Assembly (NCBI GenBank): GCA_030653545.1
Contig: JAURZE010000015.1
Coordinates: forward strand, 39,234 to 103,233
Reading direction: 5' to 3'
Source of the DNA: Nitrospira sp.
GTDB lineage: Bacteria; Nitrospirota; Nitrospiria; Nitrospirales; Nitrospiraceae
Length of the DNA: 64,000 nucleotides
Both the position numbers and the translations under genes were made by a program. Under the pieces are notes generated by a model. The model ran no database searches and was not told the DNA's origin. It saw only the letters and a list, made by a program, of their open reading frames with translations. Below, piece by piece: positions 7,915 to 17,077 of this stretch; the stretch's first letter is position 1, and each line of letters starts with the position of its first letter.

Positions 7915-9396
7915 TTATGACGGAGAAATCGGTGGGGCCGGCTGCTTCCATCCTCCCCCCAACGCTTTGAACAGGCTGACCATATCCGTCAATCGTGCCC
8001 GTTCAGTCAGGACTACTTGGGTTTCGGCCGAGAGCACAACCCGTTGGGCATCAAGCACATCCAGGTAATTCACCAGGCCTTTGCGATACCTGACTGTGGC
8101 CAGGGTCACAGCCGTCCTGGCAGCCGCGAGCTGTTCCTGCTGGCGAGCCAACTGCTCGCCTCTGCTATTCAGGGACACCAGCAGATCGGCCACTTCCCGA
8201 AAGGCCTGGAGGATGGTCTGCTGATAGCTTTCCAACATTTGCTGGTAGCGCGATTCCGCCTGATCGAGCCGTGCCACATTCGTTCCGCCGAGGAAAATCG
8301 GCAGGGTGATCGATGGACCGATACTGTAGTTCCAGCTGTTTCCTGAAAACCAGTTGGCGAATTCGGCGCTTTGGAGGCCGCCCTGTCCGGTGATGGACAG
8401 GGTCGGGAAGAAGTAGGCGCGGGCCTGGCCGATCCGGGCATTCGCGGCCATCAGCGTGGATTCTGATTGGAGAATATCCGGTCGCCGTTCGAGTAACTGA
8501 GAGGGCAAACCGACGGGAATTTCCGGTTGCGTCACGGCGGCGCTCAGAGCCTTGCGAGGAAGGTCAATCGAGCCGGGCGATGAACCCGTGAGGACCTCAA
8601 GGCGATGCAGTTCCACCGTCCGGCTTCGCGTCAAGTCGGGGAGCAATCCGGCAGCTTCGGCCAATAAAACGTCGGTTCTCGCCACATCCAGGTCGGAGGC
8701 GAGGCCGACCGATGCCCGCTTCTTGATAATGTCCAAGGATTCCTGTCGTACTGCAACGGTTCTGGCAGCAATCTCAATCTGTTCGTCGAGCTCACGAATG
8801 CGGAAGTAAGACTGTCCAAGATCGCTGATCAAAGACAGGGCGACCGCCCTGGCATCCTGTTCATTCGCGCCGACCTCGGCGACGGCAGCCTCTTCCCCGC
8901 GGCGGATGCGGCCCCAGAAATCCAGTTCCCAGCGCAGATCCATGGATCCGTTCCAGAGGTTGAATGTACTGCCGGGGGTGGCGAAGACTTGCGGCCCCGG
9001 CTGTCCGCCTCGGGCAAGCCCCAGGCCCGCGAAGGTGTTTTTCGAGACGGCCAGACTGCTGTAACTGCCCTGTAGGTTGACCTGGGGATAGAGTCCCGCC
9101 GAGGCAGACATGACGGCCGCGCGGCTTTCGAGCACGCGGGCCACCGCGCGTTTCACATCGTGATTCTGCTGCAGGGCGCGCTCGATGAGACCGGTGAGTT
9201 CGTCGTTTCCGAATGCGCACCACCATTCGGCATCGGGCTGCTGATCGGCGGGAAATTGCGCCGGATCTGCCTCTGCGATGTTCGACCAGTTGCTCGGAAC
9301 GTCGACGGCCGGGCGTTCATAGTTCTTTCCCTGTACGCAGGCAGTCAGACTCAGAGCCGCGAGTACGATTGTAAGGGTCGACGTGCGCCGCGTCAT
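7915..9396 (-). CDS. TolC/NodT-family outer-membrane efflux lipoprotein
   Basis: A 493-residue outer-membrane factor. A lipobox LTAC places the lipidated Cys at residue 20. WWCAFGNDELTGLIERAL and the two repeated coiled regions (around RAVARVLESRAAVMS and QAESRYQQMLESY) are characteristic of the NodT subfamily. It would form the trimeric outer-membrane channel for the adjacent exporter. It is the last gene of a five-gene operon and overlaps the membrane-fusion gene by four bases. The duct partner is therefore an ABC pump here and not an RND pump. Confidence 0.93.
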   Translation of the reverse strand: MTRRTSTLTIVLAALSLTACVQGKNYERPAVDVPSNWSNIAEADPAQFPADQQPDAEWWCAFGNDELTGLIERALQQNHDVKRAVARVLESRAAVMSASAGLYPQVNLQGSYSSLAVSKNTFAGLGLARGGQPGPQVFATPGSTFNLWNGSMDLRWELDFWGRIRRGEEAAVAEVGANEQDARAVALSLISDLGQSYFRIRELDEQIEIAARTVAVRQESLDIIKKRASVGLASDLDVARTDVLLAEAAGLLPDLTRSRTVELHRLEVLTGSSPGSIDLPRKALSAAVTQPEIPVGLPSQLLERRPDILQSESTLMAANARIGQARAYFFPTLSITGQGGLQSAEFANWFSGNSWNYSIGPSITLPIFLGGTNVARLDQAESRYQQMLESYQQTILQAFREVADLLVSLNSRGEQLARQQEQLAAARTAVTLATVRYRKGLVNYLDVLDAQRVVLSAETQVVLTERARLTDMVSLFKALGGGWKQPAPPISPS

Positions 9397-10385
9397 GGCG
9401 CCGGCTCCTGCTGGCGAGCTGCGGCAGGGTGGGATGCTGATGCTGCCGGGCCGGCAGGTTGGCGTTGGATGAACACATCAACTTGTTGGCCGGCATAGAC
9501 GGGAAACGGCGGACGATCAAATCGGTAGATGATCTGAAGGACTCTGGTGTCGACTCGTTCGGTATTCTCTCCCGTCAGCGATTTCTTCGGGACGACATAG
9601 GGCTCGATGCGGACGAAGGTGAGCGGAATCTTTGTGCCGGCCATCGATTTGAGAGAGGCTACTCCCGATGCCTGTGGAACGACCAGCGGGGCGTTCACCT
9701 CGTCGACGTCGGCTCTAATTTGCAACCGCTGGGTGTCGCCGAGGAGCATGAGCGGCTCGCTCGATCCCGGAGTCGCGTATTCTCCCGCTCGAACATTGAC
9801 CTGCAAAATGGCTCCATCGCGGGGAGCTCGAACAGTCAGCCGGTCGAGGAGCATCGTGACTTCCTCGCGCTGGGCGATGGCTTGCTTCAGATTGGCTTCG
9901 AGGCGCTGCTGCGTGCGCTTCGCAACCTCGAGGGCATACCACGTGCGCTTGAGATCGTCTTCACTCACGGCACGTTCATCGTGCACGGATTTGAGTCGGC
10001 GCAACTGGGTGTCGAGATCGCCGATGCGGTATTTCTGCTCGTCGATCTGGGCTTGCAGCGGCGGAATTGCCGCGTCGCGGATCAGCAATTGGGCGCGCAA
10101 TTCCCGGTCGTCGAGTTGGAAAAGCGGGGCCTGCTCTTTCACCTGATCGCCGACGGCTACGAACATCTTGGTAATCAGGCCGGCGACCGGTGGGGCGATG
10201 CGGACGTTTTCGTTCACGGACTCGATGATTCCGGATGCCGCCACGGTCTGTTCATAGGGTGAACGGGGCGGCTCAGAAATCGGTGTGGGCATCGGTTCGG
10301 TTTTATTGGCGCCCATCAGGACCCAGGCTGCGAAGGCAATCCCGGCCAGGGCGGCCCATACACTGACGCGTTTGAGGATAATCAT
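9393..10385 (-). CDS. HlyD/DevB-family membrane fusion protein
   Basis: A 330-residue periplasmic adaptor with an N-terminal anchor helix (residues 8-25). The lipoyl half-motifs IAPPVAGLITKMFVAVGDQV and LTVRAPRDGAILQVNVRAGE flank a coiled coil of about 100 residues (residues 105-190). DevB-type adaptors connect an ABC permease of the FtsX/MacB type to TolC. The gene overlaps both neighbours by four bases. The Ala/Gln/Pro-rich tail is probably disordered. Confidence 0.9.
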   Translation of the reverse strand: MIILKRVSVWAALAGIAFAAWVLMGANKTEPMPTPISEPPRSPYEQTVAASGIIESVNENVRIAPPVAGLITKMFVAVGDQVKEQAPLFQLDDRELRAQLLIRDAAIPPLQAQIDEQKYRIGDLDTQLRRLKSVHDERAVSEDDLKRTWYALEVAKRTQQRLEANLKQAIAQREEVTMLLDRLTVRAPRDGAILQVNVRAGEYATPGSSEPLMLLGDTQRLQIRADVDEVNAPLVVPQASGVASLKSMAGTKIPLTFVRIEPYVVPKKSLTGENTERVDTRVLQIIYRFDRPPFPVYAGQQVDVFIQRQPAGPAASASHPAAARQQEPAP

Positions 10386-11116
10386 GCCGTGCCCTCTCTC
10401 GTAATCGTTTCGATGCCGACAATCCGTCCATCCGTGAGGTTGGCCATACGGTCGCCGAAGTGAAAGATGCGGCTGTCGTGAGTGACGATGACGACACAGC
10501 GGTCCGGTGCGCGTCCCACTTCGCGTAACAGCTCCATGATCTTCTGTCCGTTTTGGCCATCCAGTGCCGCAGTCGGCTCATCGCAGATGAGCAGGCGCGG
10601 TTCATTGACCAGCGCCCTGGCGATGGCGACTCGTTGTTGCTGCCCACCGGATAAGTTCTTGGGCAGGAATTCAGCCCGGTCACCGAGGCCGACTCGCTCG
10701 AGCATGGCCCGCGCCCGCCGTAAGGCTTCGGAGCGACCGATCTTCTGGATCAGGAGCGGCACGGCGACGTTCTCGGCTGCCGTCAATGCAGGCAGCAGAT
10801 TGAATTGCTGATAGATGAAGCCCATCGTCTGGCCGCGGAATGTCGTGCGCTTCCCTGCCGGCAGATCGCTCAGCGGCACCCCCAGCACATCGATGTCGCC
10901 TTCATCAATGTCGAGAATGCCGGCAATGGCTGACAACAGGGTGGTTTTCCCGCCCCCGGATTCGCCGACGAGCAACAGCATCTCGCCCAGATAAATGTCG
11001 AGATCGATTCCTCTGAGGACGGTCACTTTCGTGTCGCCGGTGCCGAAGGATTTCACGATCCCGCGAAGCCTGACGGCTGCCGGTTGTGTCTGTCGTTCCA
11101 CTGGATGGTCCATCAT
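10382..11116 (-). CDS. DevA/LolD-type ABC transporter ATPase
   Basis: From the ATG at 11116 it has 244 residues. A GTG six bases earlier overlaps the permease stop and is an equal alternative. Walker A is GESGGGKTT, Q-loop YQQFNLLPALTAAENV, signature LSGGQQQRVAIARAL, Walker B LLICDEPTAALD and switch His VTHDSRIF. This is the LolD/MacB/DevA class that energises FtsX-like permeases. Together with the adjacent permease and adaptor it makes a DevBCA-type exporter. Confidence 0.92.
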   Translation of the reverse strand: MMDHPVERQTQPAAVRLRGIVKSFGTGDTKVTVLRGIDLDIYLGEMLLLVGESGGGKTTLLSAIAGILDIDEGDIDVLGVPLSDLPAGKRTTFRGQTMGFIYQQFNLLPALTAAENVAVPLLIQKIGRSEALRRARAMLERVGLGDRAEFLPKNLSGGQQQRVAIARALVNEPRLLICDEPTAALDGQNGQKIMELLREVGRAPDRCVVIVTHDSRIFHFGDRMANLTDGRIVGIETITREGTA

Positions 11117-11118
11117 GC

Positions 11119-12249
11119 TCACCGGAAGACAATCGCCGGCTCGAGCCGGGCGAGTTTGATGATGCTGATCAACGCTGAAAATGTGCAGATGGCCAAGAGT
11201 GCCACCAGTACGAGGAGCAGCAGTTGCCAGGTCTCGATGAAGGGTAAGCCGCCGCTCCGTGCCGTGAAGAACCCGAACACCGTGGCGAGGCCGATGCCGA
11301 CTCCATAGCCGGTAAGGCCTACCGTGAAGGCTTGCAAGAGGATCATCCGTGCCAGCGTAAAGGTCGATGCGCCCATCGCTTTGAGGGCGCCGAATTGCCG
11401 GAGGTTTTCGACGGTGAACAAGTAAAACGTTTGCCCGGCGATCGCCATGCCGACGATGAATCCCAGCAGGATCGTCGTGCCGAAGTTGATCCCAATGCCG
11501 GTATTCTTGAGGACCCAACCGATAGTTTTCCAGCCGAAGTCTTCGGCGGTGAAGGCGCCCAGCCCGGTCTGTTCATGGATGCGTGCGGTGACTTCTGCGG
11601 GAGAGACACCGTCTTTCGCTTTGGCGAGGACATAGGACAGGGTCCGGCGCTCACGAGGCACGTAGCGGATGGCCCGTTCGTAGGTGGTGTAGACGACCGG
11701 GATGTTGGTGAAGCTCTTTTGGGTCTTGGCGATGGCGACGACGCGGGCCAGCTTGTCGTTCAGTTCGAAGACCGTGCCGATCTTGATGACGTTCGGGCCG
11801 CCCATCCGTTCCACCGCCCATTGGTCCAGCACGACGGCATCGGGCTGCAGCACATCTTCGAACCGTCCTTCTAAGACTTCGGCCGGCCGCCCGATCAGTG
11901 TTGAGGATTCCAGCCCCGTGAGAGTGATCTGATGATAGTCTCCGTTCGATAGGCGGGCGCGTAATAATCCTTTGTAGAGCGGCACGGCCCATTCGACGCC
12001 GGGCACACTGCGCACACGGTCCACCGCGGTGTCGGCGATCGGCTTCACTTCATCGACCTGGGCAATGCCGGGATCCGTGACCCAGATCGGCACGTTGAGA
12101 TTGCTGACGCTGGATTGGGACCAGATCATGAGCCCCCAGAAGATGGAACCCTGCTGAACGATGAGCATCACGGCGAAGGTCAAGCCGCAGAGCAGCATGA
12201 GATACTTGGCGCGATCGCCGAACAGCATTCTGAGCGCCACGTAGTTCAC
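11119..12249 (-). CDS. DevC/FtsX-family ABC transporter permease
   Basis: A 376-residue permease with one N-terminal helix (about 17-40), a large extracytoplasmic domain (about 45-250) and three C-terminal helices, the MacB/FtsX topology. RQFGALKAMGASTFTLARMIL is the coupling-helix region typical of the family. DevC proteins export glycolipids in cyanobacteria. The substrate here is unknown. It overlaps the preceding small gene by four bases (ATGA). Confidence 0.9.
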   Translation of the reverse strand: MNYVALRMLFGDRAKYLMLLCGLTFAVMLIVQQGSIFWGLMIWSQSSVSNLNVPIWVTDPGIAQVDEVKPIADTAVDRVRSVPGVEWAVPLYKGLLRARLSNGDYHQITLTGLESSTLIGRPAEVLEGRFEDVLQPDAVVLDQWAVERMGGPNVIKIGTVFELNDKLARVVAIAKTQKSFTNIPVVYTTYERAIRYVPRERRTLSYVLAKAKDGVSPAEVTARIHEQTGLGAFTAEDFGWKTIGWVLKNTGIGINFGTTILLGFIVGMAIAGQTFYLFTVENLRQFGALKAMGASTFTLARMILLQAFTVGLTGYGVGIGLATVFGFFTARSGGLPFIETWQLLLLVLVALLAICTFSALISIIKLARLEPAIVFR

Positions 12250-12713
12250 GCCGGTTCCTCCATATGGGGTTCCGGATGATCGGGAGGATACGCCATCACC
12301 CGGGGCGGTTGAGGCAAAGTCACGTTATCGTGGCGATGAAAAAAAATGGTGCAAAGACGAGCGATGGGACAGCCATGGTCCAGCGCCATCGTCCAGAATC
12401 GGCGAACATGTTGGCCGTCGGCCATCTGATCTTCGTCCATGAGTCGGAACGGTCCGGGGAATGCCTTGCTAAATGTAATGCCGCGCCCGGCCAGCCGTTC
12501 GGCCAATCCTTCCGTGAGATATTCCAAGACTTCTCCACACCAAGACAGTTGCTTGCCGTCTGTGGTCTGTTCACCGGAGGGAAGGATGGCGGCCTGTCGC
12601 TCAGCGAAGTACGCTTCGATGGTTCGGCTGAGATGTTCCGGAGTCACAGGAAGATGCTGTTTCATGCCGCCGATGTAAAGCAGGGACAATGCCAGCTCGG
12701 CGAACGTGTGCAT
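12246..12713 (-). CDS. Uncharacterised protein, first gene of exporter operon
   Basis: No family recognised. From the ATG at 12713 it has 155 residues. Alternatives are a TTG at 12785 and an ATG at 12665, and none has a clear ribosome site. The conserved-looking part begins MKQHLPVTPEHLSRTI, contains SWCGEVLEYLTEGLAERL and a His-rich end (TIFFHRHDN), and has no signal peptide, so it is probably cytoplasmic. Translational overlap with the DevC-like permease suggests a regulatory or substrate-related role in export. Confidence 0.6.
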   Translation of the reverse strand: MHTFAELALSLLYIGGMKQHLPVTPEHLSRTIEAYFAERQAAILPSGEQTTDGKQLSWCGEVLEYLTEGLAERLAGRGITFSKAFPGPFRLMDEDQMADGQHVRRFWTMALDHGCPIARLCTIFFHRHDNVTLPQPPRVMAYPPDHPEPHMEEPA

Positions 12714-12842
12714 GATGGTTGCGCAAGTCCCTGATGAAATGGGAAGAGCCGGGAGAATGACGGGAATGAGCCGGTACTGACGCAAGCTGAAATGTGCCGG
12801 CAGATGGGCAACGCGGGGTGTAACTGCCGATATGCGGGCAGA

Positions 12843-14900
12843 TTATTTCTTGCGGCGCGGGGGGCGGGTAATCCCGAGTTTCTTCATTCGATGCTGCAGT
12901 GTCGACCGCTTCATCCCGAGGCGTGCGGCCGCGCCCTGTTTTCCGGCCAGGACCCAGTTTGTCTGGCTGAGTGCCTGGATGATATGGGTGCGTTCGGCGT
13001 CTGCCAATGTGCGCGGGGATTCTTTTCCGTCGGCATGGCTTGGCAGAGGGTCCAATTCATCGATGACCAGAACTGGTCCCGGGCTGACGATCACGGCCCG
13101 TTCGATCATGTGTTCAAGCTCGCGCACATTCCCGGGCCAGTCGTATGCAACCAGGGTTTTCAACGTGGTGGTCCCGATGCGTCGTATGGTTTTGCGGTGC
13201 CGCTCGCTGAACTTCTTTACGAAGTGACGGGCAAGCATCGGAATGTCGTCGCGACGGTCCCGGAGCGGGGGGATCCGGATCGGAAAGACGTTGAGCCGAT
13301 AGAAGAGATCGGATCGAAAGAGGCCCTGCTTGGCTGCCTGTTCAATATTGACGTTGGTCGCGGCGAGGACGCGGACATTCAGCTTGATGGGGTGTGTGCC
13401 GCCGACGCGTTCCAACTCCTGCGTTTCGAGTACACGCAGGAATTTCGCCTGGAGATCGATCGGGAGTTCGCCGATTTCGTCCAGGAAGATCGTGCCTCCG
13501 TTCGCGAGTTCGAAGCGGCCGATCTTGCGTGCCGCGGCGTTGGTAAATGCGCCCTTTTCATGGCCGAACAGTTCCGATTCGATCAGGGTCGGCGGCAGCG
13601 CGGCGCAGTTGATCGTGATCAACGGCTTGTCCTTTCGCGGCGACAAGCGATGGATGGCCTGAGCGACCAGTTCTTTCCCCGTGCCTGTTTCCCCCGTGAT
13701 GAGCACGGTGGATTCGGTCGGCGCCACGTGCTCGATCGCCTTCAACGTTTTCTGCAGCGCGGGGCTTTCTCCGACCAGTTTGTTGAAATCGACCGATGCG
13801 GCCATCTCGTCGCGGAGGTAGACATTCTCCTGTTCGAGTTGCTCCTTCAAGGAACGGATTTCTTCGTAGGCCGTGATATTCGCGATGGCCTGTGAGAGGT
13901 GAAATCCGATCTGTTCGGTGAACGCCAGATCCCGATCGGAAAAGGCATTGCGGCGTCGGTTGCCGATGGCGAGAAATCCATACGGTGTTCCGCGCACGAT
14001 CAGGGGGCAGAGCATACAGGAGAGGATGCCGACGGACTCGATATAGGCGCGCTCGGGGAAACGCTCGTGATTGTGCCCTGTCATGAGGAGCGGTTTTCCG
14101 GTGGCCATCATCTCGGCGGGAGCCATCTGTTCAACGGGAAACCGGCGGAGTTGGGCGAGATCGATCTCGACGCCGTCGCGATAGATAATCTCGAACCAGG
14201 GCCCCTGTGGCAATTGAACGAATCGGACCAGCCCGGTCATGTCTTGCCGGATGACACGATGCAGAACCTCGTTCACCACCGGCATGAGTTCTTCGATGGT
14301 CATCGTGCCGACCACAACACGGCTGTTAATCGTCATCAGCGCGTCACGTTCTTCGGAGGCCAGAACGTTCTGGAGGACCGGCCCCAACCGGGCGCCGAGC
14401 TGTTCAAGAAGGATGCGGTCTTCTTCGGTAAATGCGCTGACCCTATTGACGGCGATGGTCGCGATGATCGCGATCGTACGAGCGGACTGATCTTCTCGCG
14501 GGGATGCGAGAGTGACGGGAGCCGCCAGCACTGAGGCGGTTTGGAACGGGGCGGTCTTCAACACGACGGTTTCCGCCCAGGAGGAGTCGGCTAAATTGTT
14601 CTCGAGAAGCGCATGTCCCTGTCGGACGACGGCTTCCTTGATGGTTCCCTCTGCCGGCAGTTGACCGATGAGATAGCCGGGGGAACCGGGGGTTCTGAGT
14701 AGATTGGAGACGGGGGCGAAGGTCTTCGTGGTTTCGCTATACAGGTAGAAGCCTACGAGATCGCCTTTCAAGGTTTTGAGCAGTTCTTGTGATAGCTTCA
14801 GGTCGAACTCGTGAAGCCCGCGACAGGCGAGCAGAGCGCTGATAATTCGCAGAGAGTTCTCCTGTGGCTCTACAGTGCCCATATATGGGCACTGTAGCAT
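12843..14900 (-). CDS. GAF-domain sigma-54-dependent transcription activator
   Basis: A 685-residue enhancer-binding protein. Two GAF-type sensory regions (about 20-165 and 185-345) are followed by a short coiled linker, an AAA+ domain with Walker A GETGTGKE and Walker B GGTIFLDEIGE, and a Fis-type helix-turn-helix at the end (AARLGMKRSTLQHRMKKLGI). This is the FhlA/NorR layout. The sigma-54 contact loop reads GAFTNA rather than GAFTGA (Asn at residue 454). The alternative start at 14882 lies inside a 28-bp palindrome. It lies upstream of the DevBCA-like operon on the same strand and may control it. The signal is unknown. Confidence 0.92.
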   Translation of the reverse strand: MLQCPYMGTVEPQENSLRIISALLACRGLHEFDLKLSQELLKTLKGDLVGFYLYSETTKTFAPVSNLLRTPGSPGYLIGQLPAEGTIKEAVVRQGHALLENNLADSSWAETVVLKTAPFQTASVLAAPVTLASPREDQSARTIAIIATIAVNRVSAFTEEDRILLEQLGARLGPVLQNVLASEERDALMTINSRVVVGTMTIEELMPVVNEVLHRVIRQDMTGLVRFVQLPQGPWFEIIYRDGVEIDLAQLRRFPVEQMAPAEMMATGKPLLMTGHNHERFPERAYIESVGILSCMLCPLIVRGTPYGFLAIGNRRRNAFSDRDLAFTEQIGFHLSQAIANITAYEEIRSLKEQLEQENVYLRDEMAASVDFNKLVGESPALQKTLKAIEHVAPTESTVLITGETGTGKELVAQAIHRLSPRKDKPLITINCAALPPTLIESELFGHEKGAFTNAAARKIGRFELANGGTIFLDEIGELPIDLQAKFLRVLETQELERVGGTHPIKLNVRVLAATNVNIEQAAKQGLFRSDLFYRLNVFPIRIPPLRDRRDDIPMLARHFVKKFSERHRKTIRRIGTTTLKTLVAYDWPGNVRELEHMIERAVIVSPGPVLVIDELDPLPSHADGKESPRTLADAERTHIIQALSQTNWVLAGKQGAAARLGMKRSTLQHRMKKLGITRPPRRKK
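14870..14897. promoter_or_regulatory. Perfect 28-bp palindrome at the activator start
   Basis: The half-site CTACAGTGCCCATA is followed immediately by its exact reverse complement. It overlaps the first codons of the sigma-54 activator gene, and one of its two candidate start codons lies inside it. Size and symmetry fit an operator for a dimeric regulator, possibly autoregulation, or an mRNA hairpin that hides the start. Confidence 0.65.
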
Positions 14901-14941
14901 GGCATGGGAATATTAGGGAAGGTAAGGCGAGATCTGACGGA

Positions 14942-16387
14942 TTAATCCTGAGCTGAGCGGGTCTTAAGGGCATCCAGCCGTTTTTTATCCAGACTGACAT
15001 GGAGAGACTTATCTTGGGTCACTGTGACGGCGCCGGGCGCCTGACCCTTGGCTTTCTTCACCCACTTGCGCCGCGTATAGATCACCTCGCCTTTTCCGCT
15101 TTTCTTGAGGTCGCTATAAAGTAACGCCAATGTTGCGGCGTCCCGGATGGTTTCCGGTGGCGGGTCGCTGCCCTTTTCGAGGCGCACGACCACATGGGAT
15201 CCCGGTGTGCCGCGAGCATGGAGCCAGAGGTCGTCACTTTTGGCGAGGCCGAAGGTCAATTCGTCGTTCTCCCGTGCATTCCGTCCCACAAAGATCGGGA
15301 GCCCATCCGATGAGGTGAAGCGGCGAAAGGGGCCGCGCCGTTCTTCCGGCCGTTCGTTCGCTGTCAATCGATCCCGTTGCCGAGTGGGCGCAGTGGTTGA
15401 CGGTTTGACCGGTGCCGGTTGCCAGGTTCCTTGCTCGATGGCGGAGAGCTCCCGGCGGAGCGCATCGATCTCGGCTTCTCCCCGTGCAATCCGAGGAAGC
15501 AGTTCTCGCTCCGCTGTCGCGTGCTTCCGTTGTTTGCGGAAATAGTCGTCCATATTGCCTTGAGCAGACTTCGTCGGATCGAGCGGGATCGTGAGTTGGG
15601 GCAGGGCCTCATCGAAGTAGTCGACGACAACGATCGACTCCAGCCCTTTCTTGATCGTGCCCAGGTTGGCCTTCAACAATTCTCCATAGCGGGCATAATG
15701 GCGATATTTCTCCGCTTTAACGAGGTCGCTTCGCCAGGCCTCCACGCGCCGCCCCTGTTTCTTGATCGCTTTTCTGATCTGGTTTGCGCGGGCGTCTCGG
15801 ACGGCGGCCGAGTTGTCCGTCGATTCTTTCTCGTCATAGTAGGATTCAATTGCGGCGGATAAGCCGCACGGCCCGTGCGCATCGGCTGCGAAACGGGTGT
15901 CTCGTTCCCGTGGTCCGGCACCGGCTGAAAGAGCCGGTGTTTGGTATGGTGTGCCATACATGTCGGTCGAACGATTCAGATCTCTCAACAGCCGTCGTTC
16001 AAAATCAAGCACCAGAAGATTGGCTCGGTTGCCGGTCAGTTCTGCAATCAATCGTTGGGGACCTGCTTTGGTCGTGAGCGACAGGGCCACGATACGGTCC
16101 CGCCCTTCTTGACGAAGGTCGTCAACCCGTGCGCCGTGGAGATGAGCCCGAAGGTATTGGCAAAAGGGCGGCGGAGCTGGCGGATTCTGCAACGCATGAG
16201 TGATCAGGTGAATGCGCGTCGATGCGGGATGGGCCGAGAGCAGCAGGCGATGCGTGTGTCCGGGCGTTCGGATTTCCAGCACGACCGTCCGTGATGTCGG
16301 TTGATAGGCTTTTTGGATCCAGCCTCCGATCAGCGCCGGAGCCAGTTCAGCTACGACCTGGGTAATTTCTGTCGCCGTCAGTGCCAT
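14942..16387 (-). CDS. NFACT-family protein (RqcH/FbpA-like)
   Basis: A 481-residue NFACT protein. The N-terminal NFACT-N domain begins ATEITQVVAELAPALIGGWIQKAYQP and includes ELTGNRANLLVLD. A coiled-coil middle (about 190-320) follows, then the NFACT-R domain with IFVGRNARENDELTF and DLWLHARGTPGSHVVV. Bacterial RqcH binds stalled 50S subunits and adds alanine tails for degradation. Members outside Firmicutes are less studied. It is shorter than the usual 560-580 residues, mostly in the middle. Highly basic tail. It lies 41 bases upstream of the sigma-54 activator on the same strand. Confidence 0.88.
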   Translation of the reverse strand: MALTATEITQVVAELAPALIGGWIQKAYQPTSRTVVLEIRTPGHTHRLLLSAHPASTRIHLITHALQNPPAPPPFCQYLRAHLHGARVDDLRQEGRDRIVALSLTTKAGPQRLIAELTGNRANLLVLDFERRLLRDLNRSTDMYGTPYQTPALSAGAGPRERDTRFAADAHGPCGLSAAIESYYDEKESTDNSAAVRDARANQIRKAIKKQGRRVEAWRSDLVKAEKYRHYARYGELLKANLGTIKKGLESIVVVDYFDEALPQLTIPLDPTKSAQGNMDDYFRKQRKHATAERELLPRIARGEAEIDALRRELSAIEQGTWQPAPVKPSTTAPTRQRDRLTANERPEERRGPFRRFTSSDGLPIFVGRNARENDELTFGLAKSDDLWLHARGTPGSHVVVRLEKGSDPPPETIRDAATLALLYSDLKKSGKGEVIYTRRKWVKKAKGQAPGAVTVTQDKSLHVSLDKKRLDALKTRSAQD

Positions 16388-16673
16388 TGTTTGTCTGTGT
16401 CACTCCGCCGTAGGGTTGAGGGGCGGCACCGGTCTTTCTCCATTTATGTCGCATGGGGCCAATTCGGTCAAATCTCCTCCACCGCAGCCCTGTTTCGACT
16501 GCGCACACTCTACGATTCAACGCAAAAACCCGCAAGGGCATGAAGATGCGCTGGCTGGCATCCAGCTTGCTTTGTTCACGGGTAAGCAGGATTTCAGCAA
16601 GCTGCTAGGCTCTGTATAGCGGCCGTGCGGTATCTGTGAAGCAGCCTGCGCCATTTGTGATTTGGAGGATGCT

Positions 16674-16901
16674 ATGAAGTGCACAAGATGCGAAGGTCTC
16701 ATGGTGGTCGACAATCTGGTCGATTTGCAGGAAAGCTGCGTGCCCATGTGGATGCGCGGTATGCGCTGTGTGTCCTGCGGTAATATCGTGGATCCGTTGA
16801 TTCTCCGTCATCGTATGATTCAGAAATCCGGAGCGATGAAGCTCCTGAAGCCTGGCGTGCTGGTGCCGGAGTTTGCAGAGCATCTGAAAGCCACCGCCTG
16901 A
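16674..16901 (+). CDS. Small zinc-ribbon protein
   Basis: A 75-residue protein with CTRC (residues 3-6) and CVSC (near residue 33), a pair spaced to bind one zinc or iron ion. GGAGG lies five bases before the ATG, so the upstream TTG at 16662 is not used. A hydrophobic motif LLKPGVLVPEF ends the protein. Short CxxC proteins of this type are often found near regulators, but I cannot assign a function. Confidence 0.72.
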   Translation: MKCTRCEGLMVVDNLVDLQESCVPMWMRGMRCVSCGNIVDPLILRHRMIQKSGAMKLLKPGVLVPEFAEHLKATA

Positions 16902-17077
16902 TCGGTTGGTGCAGGGCCTTCGCCACAATCTGAGTGCGTTGACCGCGCCCGAACCCACGCATGGGATATTCTCCCTGCCGTTTCCGAATCTTTCCAGCTC
17001 AGGTTCCTTCTTGCAGGCCCGTCCTTCCTACGTTACAGTCTCCTTCATTTCAAAACGGCTGTTACGGGAGGCGGAAG

